The notes under the pieces were generated by a model. That model saw only the letters and a program-made list of their open reading frames with translations, made no database searches and was not told where the DNA came from. A stretch of DNA of 64,000 nucleotides, taken from Streptomyces sp. NBC_00670 (GTDB lineage: Bacteria; Actinomycetota; Actinomycetes; Streptomycetales; Streptomycetaceae). Both the position numbers and the translations under genes were made by a program. Shown here piece after piece: positions 50,001 to 58,436 of this stretch. Each line of letters starts with the position of its first letter. The stretch's first letter is position 1. Where the stretch lies: positions 3,792,501-3,856,500 of the forward strand of contig NZ_CP109017.1 of the NCBI RefSeq assembly GCF_036226765.1. Reading direction: 5' to 3'.

Positions 50001-50701
50001 GCCGGGGGCGTGGACCGGCGCGCCGCGGGCAGGGACCGGCGCTGCACGGCCGGCGCGGCGGCCGGCGCCTTGAGCAGCGGGCTGGTCCGGGTCGGCGCCG
50101 GGGCGGGCGTCACCCGGACGCCCTGCGCCGGTGCCGGCGGCGACACCGGCACCTCCGTGCCGAAGGACGGCACGGCGGCCCGCCGCACGGGCAGCGCGGA
50201 CTCCCCGCCGGCCCGCCCACCGCCGGGACCGTCCGGCGCGGCCGTCGGAACGGCCCGCAGCGGCACGGCAGGCGCGCGCTGCACCGCCGGACCGGGAGCC
50301 GCCGTCCGGGAGGGGGCGTTCGCCGTCCGCTCCAGACCGGTCACCGGACCGCCGGCGCCCGTCGGCTCGGGCGACGGCGGCAGCAGCCGTGCCGGTGAGG
50401 TGCTCAGGACACCGAGGGACGACGACGCCGTGAACGACGGGTTCTGCCACGTCGGCAGGCGTCCGCCGAAGCCGCGGTCGGCGACCCCGGAGGGCCCGGC
50501 CGCGGACCGCTGGATCGGCGGCAGCCCCGGCCACCCGGCCGGCCGCGCCGCCGGTACGGGCACCGCGTCGGCGGGCGCGGGCGCCGGGGACGCCGACGGT
50601 GCGGACGGCGCCGTCGCCCCCGCCCCCGACGGAGCCCCGGCGGATCCCGCGGAGTCGGCCGGGCGTTCGCCCCGGCCACGCAGACGGTCCAGGAGACCCA
50701 C
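47063..50701 (-). CDS. 1212-residue Pro/Ala/Arg repeat protein with VQR motifs
   Basis: A GTG start with GGAGGG eight bases upstream encodes MGLLDRLRGRGERPADS, three bases beyond the DUF6760 stop. About 1100 residues are low-complexity Pro/Ala/Thr/Arg/Gly sequence. It is built from degenerate 30-50-residue units with a recurrent VQRR or VQRL core (for example PVQRRTADPA), as often seen in eCIS-linked DUF4157-type tails. The C-terminal 40 residues (DLTDFQLDELAHRIIGRVTRMLRTELRMDRERIGRLRDD) form a clear amphipathic helix. No membrane helix or enzyme motif is present. It sits where many eCIS operons place the tape-measure or an accessory scaffold. The opposite strand is also open, but operon context and ribosome site favour this reading. 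Confidence 0.72.
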   Translation of the reverse strand: MGLLDRLRGRGERPADSAGSAGAPSGAGATAPSAPSASPAPAPADAVPVPAARPAGWPGLPPIQRSAAGPSGVADRGFGGRLPTWQNPSFTASSSLGVLSTSPARLLPPSPEPTGAGGPVTGLERTANAPSRTAAPGPAVQRAPAVPLRAVPTAAPDGPGGGRAGGESALPVRRAAVPSFGTEVPVSPPAPAQGVRVTPAPAPTRTSPLLKAPAAAPAVQRRSLPAARRSTPPATAPRPAHGDGGGGGKGDDRGGGTPASPGAVPPRTSPATADAHLPVQRAVRDAGAPAPGGGAAPAPPVRRAEGSTGRDAGTPGTPPAVAPARPVTSDPGTPLPSAPVQRRTANPAPPNPGGPPAAGDAGAPGTQRRLSSGPSSEAGAPAPAQRRAATPTRPVTRDPGTPLPSAPVQRRTANPAPPSPGGPSAARNASTPSPDAGAPAPAQRQVTAPTRPVTRNAGTSASPAPVQRRTADPVPSNPGARDAGTPGTTPPAGQRRASDAATASPRETGGPTPGRRGTPAQPLTRDPGTTPPPTPVQRRTPDPAQPGRHNPAGTSSGRRDAGMPGTTPAVQRRAVTGDANSTSAARDTGAHNASQASPRETGGPTPGRRGTPAQPLTRDPGTTPPPTPVQRRTPDPAQPVTGGPGSTPPGARDTGTPGTTPTVQRRTADSATAPSSETGTRRRQAVEPVKLTRDPSRTPTARNAGASGTTPAVQRLAADTATAASRETGAPAPVQRRAVEPVPLTRDPSRTPTARDASAPGATPAVQRLAADTATAASRETGAPAPVQRRAAAPVPLTRDPSRTPTARDASAPGATPTVQRQALASVPLTRDPNRTPTARDAGASGTTPAVRRPAADPATAPSPGAGTPASVQRRAVDPVKLAGDPGTTPPSTPGQRRTADPVLPVAGASGGTSAVRDPGAAQAVQRRVTDAPAASPREAGAPAPGGTSAVQRLAADPATAPSRAPRTPAQPLTHGPGTPPPPTPVQRQPAGAASAATASAGPGASDAGAAPVQRAFAAPGPARRAGLGAPLPSAPAGPEPGGTRSPDGAASRRAGLGAPQVRRDAAAGPVPLRAAASGTLSALPLTSLTPPAPPGEPAAVQRSQPRSATGALAAAAAATVASTLGRVPASRDEEPPPAYTAVPLDGNEQRPPADPPPAYTRVPAGSLDPKDLTDFQLDELAHRIIGRVTRMLRTELRMDRERIGRLRDDRR
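48281..49196 (-). repeat. In-frame internal DNA repeats of the 1212-residue protein
   Basis: Two classes are clear. A 132-base segment at 48786-48917 recurs at 49065-49196 (279 bases, or 93 codons, apart) with three differences. A 159-base unit (53 codons) recurs from about 48281, 48440 and 48599. All periods are multiples of three, so unequal crossover would lengthen or shorten the protein without a frameshift. Confidence 0.85.
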
Positions 50702-50704
50702 GGC

Positions 50705-50863
50705 TCAGCCCTCCACCGCGGACCGCGTCACGAAGGACGCGATCCGCTCCGTGTACCCGCGGCGGTCGTGGTGCTCCAGGTCCAGGATCGCCTCCAGGCT
50801 CCAGTGGAAGTGGTAGGCGACGTACGCGATCTCCTCGTGCAGCCGGTCGGTCGCGTACGTCAC
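50705..50863 (-). CDS. DUF6760-like 52-residue eCIS peptide
   Basis: The start is the GTG at 50863, overlapping the upstream stop by four bases (GTGA). The sequence VTYATDRLHEEIAYVAYHFHWSLEAILDLEHHDRRGYTERIASF is a recognisable small, helical family found only in injection-system operons. Its role is unknown; position between tube-associated genes and the giant repeat protein suggests a chaperone or connector. Confidence 0.82.
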   Translation of the reverse strand: MTYATDRLHEEIAYVAYHFHWSLEAILDLEHHDRRGYTERIASFVTRSAVEG

Positions 50864-51372
50864 GATTCCCCCAGGCGGCTCCCGCCGAGTTCCACCTCGA
50901 ACGACTCGGAGCAGTGCGGGCACTGAACCGCCGCCCGGGTGTGGCCCTCGGCGTTGATCTGGCGGTAGAAGTCCTGGAGGAACGCCAGGTCGGAGGCGAA
51001 CATGCTCTCCACGATCCCGTCGTGCACGTTCGGCAGCGTGCCCAGCTGGGTGATGACCCGGCCGAGCAGCACGACCGACAGATACGCCGGGTTCTGCTGG
51101 ACGCGCACGTCGCGCAGCGGCACGAGTTCGTCCCGCGCCGTCGACAGCCGCATCACGCCCTCGCGGTGCACGGTGCCGGCGTCGTCCACGTAGCCGCGGG
51201 GCAGCTCGAAGGGGAACTCGGTGCGCAGTGTCTGCCGCGGTGCCACGTCCGCCGGCGGGGCGGCGGCGGGAGCCTGAGGGGGGACCTCGGCTCCCGCCGC
51301 CGCGGACCGGTCGGCCGCGGCCGCCTCGGCAGCCGTGCGCGCACGCGGCGCACCCACAGCCGAACGTCGCAT
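50860..51372 (-). CDS. Tail-assembly/baseplate-like protein with CxxC motif
   Basis: The ATG at 51372 shares its A with the tube stop (TAATG); the product has 170 residues. An Ala/Pro-rich N-terminus (about 1-45) precedes a conserved core (TEFPFELPRGYVDDAGTVHREGVMRLSTARDELVPLRD, VVLLGRVITQLG, VESMFASDLAFLQDFYRQIN). The end holds CPHC in QCPHCSESFEVELG, a probable metal site. The core is similar to proteins annotated as T4-like baseplate or tail-assembly factors that follow the tube gene. It probably acts in the cytoplasm during tube assembly; precise homology is uncertain. Confidence 0.75.
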   Translation of the reverse strand: MRRSAVGAPRARTAAEAAAADRSAAAGAEVPPQAPAAAPPADVAPRQTLRTEFPFELPRGYVDDAGTVHREGVMRLSTARDELVPLRDVRVQQNPAYLSVVLLGRVITQLGTLPNVHDGIVESMFASDLAFLQDFYRQINAEGHTRAAVQCPHCSESFEVELGGSRLGES

Positions 51373-51821
51373 TACTCGATGACCAGGTCTTCGAACACGA
51401 TGGTCACCGTCTCGGTGACCGGCGAGGTGTCGCCCGCCTTCAGCGTGCTCATCACGATCTTGCTGCACCAGGCGTTGCGCAGGTTCCAGCGCTTGACCGG
51501 GTTGTCCTCGTAGTCCATGAGGATGATCGTGGCGTTCTTGCGGGCGACACCCATGTTGCCGTCCAGCGAGTCCTTGATCCACTGGGTGAACGCGTCCGAC
51601 TGGCTCGCGCCGCGCTCGATGTCGACCTGGCCGTCCTTGCCCACGCCCGGCATCAGGGTGACGTTGCTGCGGCCGGTGGTGCCCTGGTTCTGCTGGTACT
51701 TGATGACGTCCTGTTCGACCTGGAGGCCGTTGACCGAGTTGAGGTACTCGATCATCACGCCGTCGATCTGGATCCCGAAATTCGGTGCGACGAGGACGTC
51801 TTCTGCCTTGGGGAGAGCCAT
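51372..51821 (-). CDS. Inner tube protein of the contractile injection system
   Basis: The 149-residue protein is a gp19/Hcp-like tail tube (Afp1-type): VLVAPNFGIQIDGVMIEYLNSVNGLQVEQDVIKYQQNQGTTGRSNVTLMPGVGKDGQVDIERG followed by NPVKRWNLRNAWCSKIVMSTLKAGDTSPVTETVTIVFEDLV. It forms the stacked hexameric tube that is driven through the target. The gene directly follows the sheath gene, the usual eCIS order. Confidence 0.94.
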   Translation of the reverse strand: MALPKAEDVLVAPNFGIQIDGVMIEYLNSVNGLQVEQDVIKYQQNQGTTGRSNVTLMPGVGKDGQVDIERGASQSDAFTQWIKDSLDGNMGVARKNATIILMDYEDNPVKRWNLRNAWCSKIVMSTLKAGDTSPVTETVTIVFEDLVIE

Positions 51822-51916
51822 GAGTTCGCTTACCTGTCCTTCTGGTCCTTCTGAAAGGGCTTCTCAAAGGGTGGGCAGGGGCCGGGGAGGGCGGTTCCGC
51901 CCGCTCCCCCGCTCCT

Positions 51917-53509
51917 CTACTCCTCCAGCTCGCCGCTGCCGCTGGAGAACTGGGCCAGCCGGAAGATCACGAACTCGGCCGGCTTGACCGGCGCGATGCC
52001 GATCTCGCAGATGACCCGGCCGAGGTCCACGGACTCCGGCGGGTTCGTCTCCTCGTTGCACTTGACGTAGAAGGCCTGCTCGGGACTCTGGCCGAACAGG
52101 GCGCCGTTGCGCCACTCGTTGACGAGGAACGCCGAGACGTTGCGCCGGATACGGGCCCAGAGGTTGTGGTCGTTCGGCTCGAACACCACCCACTGGGTGC
52201 CCAGCAGAATGGATTCCTCCAGGTAGTTGAAGTACCGGCGGATGTTCAGGTAGCGCCAGGCCGGGTCGGAGGAGAGGGTGCGGGCGCCCCAGATGCGGAT
52301 GCCGCGGCCGGGGAAGGCGCGGATGCAGTTGACGCCGATCGGGTTGAGCAGGTCCTGCTCGCCGCGGGTGATCTGGATCTCCAGGTCCACCGCGCCGCGC
52401 ACGACCTCGTTGGCGGGCGCCTTGTGCACCCCGCGCTCGGAGTCGTTGCGGGCCCAGACGCCGGCGACGTGGCCGCTCGGCGGGATGACCCGGGACTGGC
52501 CGGTGGCCGGGTCGAACGCCTTGATCCAGGGGTAGTACAGGGCCGCGTACTTGGAGTCGTAACCGGCCGTCTCCTGCCGCCAGACGCGGATCTGACGGGC
52601 GTTGAGGCCGGGCGGCGGGTCGATGACGGCGACGCGGTCGCCCATCAGCTCGCAGTGGGCGATCAGACCGAGCTGGACCGCCTTGACGGCCTCCAGGTCG
52701 ATCGCGCCGCGCTGGTAGGCGGCCATCAGGTCGGGCACCGCGACCATGGAGATCTCGTCGACGGCCTCCAGGCCGCCGAAGCCGGTGCGGTCGGCGGAGT
52801 CGCCGAGGTACTGGGCCGGGCCGGGGTGGGCCTGCTCCGCGCCGTCCGGGACGGCCGGGGCGGCGGTGGCCGCGGCGGGCAGCTCGACGGTCTGGTTCTC
52901 GGGCCGGACCAGCTGCGCCGCGGGGGCCGCCTCGGTCACGGTGATGAGCTTGGAGCGCTCCTTGACCTGCGTGACGACGTAGGTGCGGCCGCCCTTCTTC
53001 GCGCTCACGTCGAAGGACTCGACGGGCTTGCCGCCGTCCTTGACGATCAGCTTGAACCGCTCGGCCGGGCCCTCGCCCTCCGGGTCGGCGACCTCGACGC
53101 TGAGCGCGCCGTGCCGGCCGGGTGCGACGGCGGTGACGCTGAACGTGCCGAGCTGCCGGGGCTCGCCGGGCGGCAGCGCGGCGGGGGCGGCGGAGCCGGA
53201 CACGGCGGCGGGGGCGGTGTCGCCGGTCGTCGCGGCGTCCTCGGCGGACCCGCCGACCCGTACGACGTAGGCGGCGGAGCCGCCGTTGTTGAAGAAGCCG
53301 TACACCGAGTGGGCCAGGTAGTACCCGTCGGTGAAGTCACCGAACGCGGTGACGTACTGAGTCCAGTTGGTCACCAGCGTCGGCTCGTTGAGCGGGCCGG
53401 TCGGAGCGAGCCCCACGAAGGCCGCCACCGAGGTGCCCACCCCCTCGATCGGGCGCGAGCCGCTGGCCACCTCCTCGACGTAGACGCCGGGCGACAGATA
53501 GGACGGCAT
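51917..53509 (-). CDS. Contractile tail sheath protein
   Basis: The ATG at 53509 with AAGGAG nine bases upstream starts MPSYLSPGVYVEEVASGSRPIEGVGTSVAAFVG, the unmistakable N-terminus of phage-like sheaths; the product has 530 residues. The C-terminal sheath core is conserved (YYPWIKAFDP, NPIGVNCIRAFPGRGIRIWGARTLSSDPAWRYLNIRRYFNYLEESILLGTQWVVFEPND, FYVKCNEETNPPESVDLGRVICEIGIAPVKPAEFVIFRL). A variable middle domain (about 100-290) forms the outer surface. Contraction of this polymer powers injection. It is the first gene of the main leftward structural operon. Confidence 0.96.
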   Translation of the reverse strand: MPSYLSPGVYVEEVASGSRPIEGVGTSVAAFVGLAPTGPLNEPTLVTNWTQYVTAFGDFTDGYYLAHSVYGFFNNGGSAAYVVRVGGSAEDAATTGDTAPAAVSGSAAPAALPPGEPRQLGTFSVTAVAPGRHGALSVEVADPEGEGPAERFKLIVKDGGKPVESFDVSAKKGGRTYVVTQVKERSKLITVTEAAPAAQLVRPENQTVELPAAATAAPAVPDGAEQAHPGPAQYLGDSADRTGFGGLEAVDEISMVAVPDLMAAYQRGAIDLEAVKAVQLGLIAHCELMGDRVAVIDPPPGLNARQIRVWRQETAGYDSKYAALYYPWIKAFDPATGQSRVIPPSGHVAGVWARNDSERGVHKAPANEVVRGAVDLEIQITRGEQDLLNPIGVNCIRAFPGRGIRIWGARTLSSDPAWRYLNIRRYFNYLEESILLGTQWVVFEPNDHNLWARIRRNVSAFLVNEWRNGALFGQSPEQAFYVKCNEETNPPESVDLGRVICEIGIAPVKPAEFVIFRLAQFSSGSGELEE

Positions 53510-54042
53510 GTTCCGCGCTCCTTGGGGGTACGAGTCAGAGTGCCCTCCACCCTCGCGCGCGGAGCACCGGCCGAAAACGCCTGGCGGTGCAGAAGCGGGG
53601 GCACTCGAGCTGCCCGAAAGTGCGCGCGCCGCCTCTCCCCGGGGCAGTGCCACCTCGACGGTCCCCCGACGCACGGGCGTCCGGGCCGGCCCCGGCCGCC
53701 CCCCGGCTCACCGGCGCGCGGCCCCGGCGGGTCCGTGGCCGCCGCCCCACGTGCCGCCCGGCACGGCGCCGTTCGGGGCGCGCGGTCCCGGCGGGTACGG
53801 GGAGAGGGCGCCGCACCGGTCGCCGCGGACCGGCTGAACGGTTCGGAGCGTTCGCACGGGTGCGGTCGTGCTCGGTCACCCTCCTGTCCTTGTACCGGCG
53901 GCCCCCTTCCCGGGGAAGGGCCGCGGGGGCACTCCCGGGGGTCCCGTCGAGGGCCGGGCGGCCGGTGCCGGCCGGCCCTTCGGGCACGCGGCCCGCCCCT
54001 GTCCGCGCCGTGCCGTTTCGCGGCTGTTCGTAGCCTGGCCGC
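53510..54042. other. Divergent promoter region of the eCIS structural genes
   Basis: These 533 bases separate the sheath gene from the membrane lectin gene and should carry both promoters. I see no convincing coding frame with proper codon usage. The most notable structures are small GC palindromes near 53904-53920 (CCCTTCC with GGAAGGG) and 53950-53990. No clear regulator site could be recognised. Confidence 0.55.
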
Positions 54043-55476
54043 ATGAGTCTGTGGACTTCCCTGGAACCCGCCTCGGCGACCGTGGACCCCGGGGGCAGCA
54101 CCCGGGTACGGCTGCGTCTGCGCAACACCGGTGACGTCGTCGACGAGTACCGCTTCGAGGCGGTCGGCGAGGTGGCCCCCTGGGCCGTCGTGGAACCGGC
54201 GACCCTGCGGCTCTACCCGGGCACGACGGGCACCGTCGAACTGACCTTCGCCCCGCCCCGCACCCCCGACGCCCCGGCCGGGCCGAACCCGTACGCGGTG
54301 CGGATCACCCCCACCGAGCACCCGGAGGCCACCACCGTCCCGGAGGGCAACCTCACCATCACCCCGTTCACGGAGCTGCGCGCCGAACTGGTGCCGCCGA
54401 CCGTGAAGGGGCGGTTCCGGGGGCGGCCGAGGCTGGCCATCGACAATCTGGGCAACACCGAGGTGACGGCGTCGGTCAACGGCCATGACACCGGCGACCA
54501 GTTGTCCTACACCATCCACCCCGGCAACGTACGGATCGGGCCCGGCCGCGCCGCCTTCGTGAAGGCGACGCTGAAGCCGCGGCGCCTGATCTGGTTCGGG
54601 TCCAAGGAGCAGCGGCCGTACACGCTGAACGTCGTGCGGTCCGGCACCGATCCGCTGCCGGCCGAGGGGACGTACGTCCAGCGGGGATTCCTGCCCCGCT
54701 GGCTGGCCACCGCCTGCGGCCTGTTCCTGGCCCTCGGCCTCACCTTCCTCATGCTGTGGATCGCCTACCAGCCGTCGGTGCGGACGAGTGCCGCGGAGAA
54801 GCCGGCCGAGGCGGGCGCGGCCATGGCGCCCCCGCCGGCACCCTCCGCGCCGGCCCCGCCGAAGTCGTCCGCCCCGCCCGGGTCCGACGGCGACAAGGAC
54901 ACCGGCGACGGTGGCGACGACGGAGGCGGCGGGGGCGGCGGGGGCGGCGGCGGGGGCGCCAAGGCCCCGGAGCACAAGGTGAAACCCGTGGTGCCCGCGA
55001 CGAGGATCCTGCTGCGCAACACGACCACCTCCAAGTGCGCGGACATCCCCGGCTTCGAGAGCGGCACGCAGGACGGCCAGGTGGAGGAGTACACCTGCGA
55101 CGGCACCGACGCCGACAACCAGCTGTGGAACCTCGAGGTGATCGACCGCAAGGGCGGCCCCGCCGGCACCGACCTCTTCCAGATCCGCAACGACAAGGAC
55201 CAGCTCTGCATGGACCTGCCGGGCGAAGGGGCGGCGCCGGTCCCGTCAGCGATCACCGAGTACCCGTGCGACGGCACGACCGCCGACAACCAGCTGTGGT
55301 GGCTGGACCGGCAGGACAGCGGCGCCTACTGGATCCGCAACGCCGCGAGCGACGACAAGTGCCTGGACGTCGCCGGGCTGAGCGACGGGGGCGACGGCAC
55401 CAACCTCACCCTGTTCGACTGCTCCAACGACGACGACCAGGAGTGGATGATCATCGACCCCGCCGAGCAGGAGTGA
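54043..55476 (+). CDS. Membrane-anchored ricin-type lectin associated with the eCIS
   Basis: The 477-residue protein has an Ig-like N-terminal region of about 215 residues (SLEPASATVDPGGSTRVRLRLRNTGDVVDEYRF and VEPATLRLYPGTTGTVELTF) and one membrane helix (about 219-243). A Pro- and Gly-rich linker follows, with a glycine run near 295-306. The C-terminal beta-trefoil ricin-type lectin has three QxW-type motifs (DNQLW at about 359 and 415, DQEW near 465). With no signal peptide the N-terminus is likely cytosolic and the lectin outside. Divergent from the sheath gene inside the cluster, it could link the particle to membrane or wall, comparable to membrane factors such as CisA proposed for Streptomyces eCIS. 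That comparison is untested. Confidence 0.82.
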   Translation: MSLWTSLEPASATVDPGGSTRVRLRLRNTGDVVDEYRFEAVGEVAPWAVVEPATLRLYPGTTGTVELTFAPPRTPDAPAGPNPYAVRITPTEHPEATTVPEGNLTITPFTELRAELVPPTVKGRFRGRPRLAIDNLGNTEVTASVNGHDTGDQLSYTIHPGNVRIGPGRAAFVKATLKPRRLIWFGSKEQRPYTLNVVRSGTDPLPAEGTYVQRGFLPRWLATACGLFLALGLTFLMLWIAYQPSVRTSAAEKPAEAGAAMAPPPAPSAPAPPKSSAPPGSDGDKDTGDGGDDGGGGGGGGGGGGAKAPEHKVKPVVPATRILLRNTTTSKCADIPGFESGTQDGQVEEYTCDGTDADNQLWNLEVIDRKGGPAGTDLFQIRNDKDQLCMDLPGEGAAPVPSAITEYPCDGTTADNQLWWLDRQDSGAYWIRNAASDDKCLDVAGLSDGGDGTNLTLFDCSNDDDQEWMIIDPAEQE

Positions 55477-55482
55477 GCCGGG

Positions 55483-55511
55483 CGGGTCCGGCCCCGGTGG
55501 AGCCGGACCCG
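55483..55511. terminator. Terminator between lectin and AAA+ genes
   Basis: A perfect 10-base stem (CGGGTCCGGC with its complement) closes a 9-base loop in the 51 bases between two converging stops, able to serve both transcripts. Confidence 0.75.
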
Positions 55512-55527
55512 GTCACGGGGGCGGGCG

Positions 55528-57582
55528 CTACCAGGAGCCCTCGCCCGGCACCAGCCGCCCCGCCTTGCGGTACTCGCGCCGCGCCCCCTCCAGCAGATCC
55601 GCCGGGGTGACCACCGCGTCCCGCCCGGCGGCCAGGTACGCCGCCGTCACCACCGCGCTGCGGATCGATCCGCCGGCCAGCTCGAACTCCCGGGCGAGCG
55701 CGCCGAGTCCGGAGTGCGTCCCGTCCGCCACCGGCACCCGCTCCAGGCCGTGCCGCCACAGCGCCATCCGCTGCCCCGCGTCGGGGAACGGGAAGTCGAC
55801 GACCAGGTCGAGCCGGCGCGTGAACGCCTCGTCGATGTTGGCGCGCAGGTTGGTGGTGAGCAGCGCGATCCCGTCGAACGACTCCAGCCGCTGGAGCAGA
55901 TAGGCGCTCTCCATGTTGGCGTACCGGTCGTGCGAGTCCTTGACCTCGGAGCGCTTGCCGAAGACCGCGTCGGCCTCGTCGAAGAGCAGCACGGCGTCGG
56001 TGCGGTCGGCCTCGGTGAAGATCCGCTCCAGGTTCTTCTCGGTCTCGCCCACGTACTTGTCGACGACGGAGGAGAGCTGGACGACGTAGAGGTCGAGGCC
56101 GAGTTCGGCGGCGACGACCTCGGCGGACAGCGTCTTGCCGGTGCCGGACTCGCCCGCGAACAGGCCGAGCACGCCCCGGCCCCGGCCGCCGCCCGCGCTG
56201 AGCCGCCAGTCGCCGAGGACCCGCTCCCGGTGCCGGGCGCGCAGGGCCAGCTCACGGAGCTGGGCGAGCGGGGCGGCGGGCAGCACGAGGTCGCTCCAGT
56301 CGACGTCCGGGCGGATCCGCCGGGCGTGCTTCTCCAGGCCGGAGGCGGACTGCTGGCGGGCGGCGAGCCGCAGATGACCGGCGGTCAGCGCGGCCCCGTC
56401 GAACGCGGCCAGGCCGTGCGCGGCCCGCGCGGCCCGCTCCAGCCGCTCCCCGCCGAGCCGGTACGGGGCGACGGTGGCGGCGAGGTCGAAACCGGGGGCG
56501 CCGGCCGGGTCGCCGAGCGCTGCGGCCCAGGCCGGGAGGGTGCCGGTGCGGCGGCGGGGCGCGTCCAGGACGAGGGGGTCGCGCGGGCACCAGTGCGGGT
56601 CGTACGGGCGGGTGTCCGCCAGCAGCACCGGCACGTCGGGCGCGGCGGTCAGCTCGCGCAGCAGCGGGCCGGGGTCCGCGGGCAGCGGGGCCACGAGCAG
56701 CGCCCGGCCGCTCAGCCGGGCCTCGCGCAGCAGCGCGGCGACGTGGTCGTCGGGTCCGCCGAAGCACAGGGCGTCGAGCCCGGCCGCGCGCAGGGCGGCC
56801 GCCGCGCACGCGGTCCCCTCGCCCTCCCGCCGCTCGCGCAGATAGACGGCGCCGGGGCCGGGTGCCGCCAGGCGGGCGGCCAGCCGGCCGGTGAAGGAGG
56901 CGAACTCCCCGTCCTCCGCCGCCTCGTGGTGGTCGTACGGCAGCGGGCGCAGATGCGGGGTGAGCTCCGGGTCGGGGGTGTCGTCGCCGAGGAGATGGGC
57001 GACGACCCGGTCGGGCACGCGCAGCGACCGGGTCAGGAAGGGCCGCTCCGCCTCCTCCACCACCAGCAGTCCGCGCGCGGTCAGCGGCGCCGCGGGGTGG
57101 AACCGGGCCCGCGCCCCGGCCCGGTGGGCCGGCGCCCCGCACAGGTCGAGCGCGAGGCCCACCGTGGCGCGGCGGCGGCCGACGTCGTCGTTGAGGTAGC
57201 CGTAGAGCGGCTCGAAGGAGCGGTCCACGTCGGGCGCGAGGGCCAGGAGCAGCACGGCGGCGTCCAGTTCGCCGAGGCCCAGCCGGGCGGCCAGCCCGGT
57301 GAACCGGTCACCGGGCGGCGGGGGAGCGTCGGCGGCGCGTCCGGCGGGCGCCTCGCCGCCGCCGGTCTCCGCGGCGAGCAGCAGGTGCCGTCGTACGGCC
57401 TCCTCCGACAGGTACAGCCCGCGCAGCGGATCGTCGGCCGTGGGGTCGTCGGCGGCGCGCCGGTCGACCAGCAGGGCGACCCGCTCCCGCAGCCGGGCGA
57501 GCCGGGCGAGCAGCGCTCCCGCGGGGTCGGCGGGGTGTGCGGCGAAACCGGGATCCGTGGAGCCGTGGACGGGTGCGGTCAC
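55528..57582 (-). CDS. AAA+ ATPase of the contractile injection system (Afp15-type)
   Basis: The GTG at 57582 overlaps the DUF4255 stop by four bases; the product has 684 residues. The N-terminal 440 residues form the variable helical region of Afp15/CIS15 proteins (RRHLLLAAETGGG, LGELDAAVLLLALAPDVDRSFEPLYGYLNDDV). The C-terminal AAA+ module has Walker A GESGTGKT (about 477-484), Walker B VLLFDEADAVFG (about 528-539), sensor 1 LLTTNLRANIDEAFTRRLD and an arginine finger. It is thought to remodel or assemble eCIS particles in the cytoplasm. Confidence 0.94.
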   Translation of the reverse strand: MTAPVHGSTDPGFAAHPADPAGALLARLARLRERVALLVDRRAADDPTADDPLRGLYLSEEAVRRHLLLAAETGGGEAPAGRAADAPPPPGDRFTGLAARLGLGELDAAVLLLALAPDVDRSFEPLYGYLNDDVGRRRATVGLALDLCGAPAHRAGARARFHPAAPLTARGLLVVEEAERPFLTRSLRVPDRVVAHLLGDDTPDPELTPHLRPLPYDHHEAAEDGEFASFTGRLAARLAAPGPGAVYLRERREGEGTACAAAALRAAGLDALCFGGPDDHVAALLREARLSGRALLVAPLPADPGPLLRELTAAPDVPVLLADTRPYDPHWCPRDPLVLDAPRRRTGTLPAWAAALGDPAGAPGFDLAATVAPYRLGGERLERAARAAHGLAAFDGAALTAGHLRLAARQQSASGLEKHARRIRPDVDWSDLVLPAAPLAQLRELALRARHRERVLGDWRLSAGGGRGRGVLGLFAGESGTGKTLSAEVVAAELGLDLYVVQLSSVVDKYVGETEKNLERIFTEADRTDAVLLFDEADAVFGKRSEVKDSHDRYANMESAYLLQRLESFDGIALLTTNLRANIDEAFTRRLDLVVDFPFPDAGQRMALWRHGLERVPVADGTHSGLGALAREFELAGGSIRSAVVTAAYLAAGRDAVVTPADLLEGARREYRKAGRLVPGEGSW

Positions 57583-58304
57583 CGCTCGCGCTCCGTGCGC
57601 GCCGCGATCCGGTGCGGGCGGTGGCCCCGTTCCTCCAGGGTCCGGCCCGTCCGCTGCGCCGTCTCCATGTCGGGCTCGCCCGAGGTGTCGCGCACACGGA
57701 CCACGGCCCCTTCCGTGACCGGCGGTCCGGCGTCGTACTCGGGGACCGCCGGGAAGGGCACGGTGACCACGAGGTCCACGGACGGCTTCAGTTCCCCGCC
57801 GAGTGCGGACCAGATCTCCGCCAGCGAGCGCGCCTCGGTCTGCACCCCGGCCACCGACAGCGGCACCGAGAGCCCCAGCGCGCGCAGCGGGCCCGGGAGT
57901 TCGGCGGGGAGCAGCGTCTCGCGGGGCAGCAGGGTGGCCAGTACCGCCGAGAGCAGCCGGTGTTCGTCCTGCGGCCGCTTGGTCCACGCGGTCACCAGGT
58001 ACGACAGCCGGAACCAGCGCGGCGGCTGACGGTGTTTGACGACGACGTCCCGCTCGTCACGGACGGAGATGTGCCCGCGGTGCCGCCGGGTGACGTCCTC
58101 GCGGATGTCGTACAGATAGGCGTTGAGGGTGGGCGCGTTGCGGCGGGCGGCCCAGTCGCGGGTCGGGGCGTCCAGGGCGATGTCGACGCCGGATCCCGCG
58201 AGCGCGCCGCCGCCGAGGAGGTCCTTGAGGACCTCGTCCACCTCGTGGATCACCGTCGCGCTCCCGCCGTCGTACCTGTTCCGGCCGCTGCCGGCCGTTT
58301 CCAT
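57579..58304 (-). CDS. DUF4255 (Afp16/Pvc16-like) tail-terminator protein
   Basis: The 241-residue protein contains the DUF4255 signature: VIHEVDEVLKDLLGGG, DIALDAPTRDWAARRNAPTLNAYLYDIREDVTRRH, PPRWFRLSYLVTAWTKRPQDEHRLLSAVLATLL. Members cap the distal end of the tube and sheath and stop polymerisation. It is coupled to the AAA+ gene by overlap and is the first gene of this part of the cluster. Confidence 0.93.
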   Translation of the reverse strand: METAGSGRNRYDGGSATVIHEVDEVLKDLLGGGALAGSGVDIALDAPTRDWAARRNAPTLNAYLYDIREDVTRRHRGHISVRDERDVVVKHRQPPRWFRLSYLVTAWTKRPQDEHRLLSAVLATLLPRETLLPAELPGPLRALGLSVPLSVAGVQTEARSLAEIWSALGGELKPSVDLVVTVPFPAVPEYDAGPPVTEGAVVRVRDTSGEPDMETAQRTGRTLEERGHRPHRIAARTERER

Positions 58305-58436
58305 CGTGCCTGCCCGCTCCCGGTCGCCGCCGGGTCCGCGGGGACGGCGTGCGGGCAGAGTGGAGTGCCCCGGGGGGCCGCCCGGGGGTGCCCTTTTCGC
58401 CTCCGCGTCCTCCGGGGGCGTCGGATTCCGGGCCCG

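Noticed and set aside
47331..50816. Long open frame on the plus strand opposite the 1212-residue repeat protein
   Set aside because: It is antisense to a densely packed minus-strand operon, has no good ribosome site, and the minus frame has a GTG with GGAGGG and short conserved ends. Both strands are open because of extreme GC bias and repeats.
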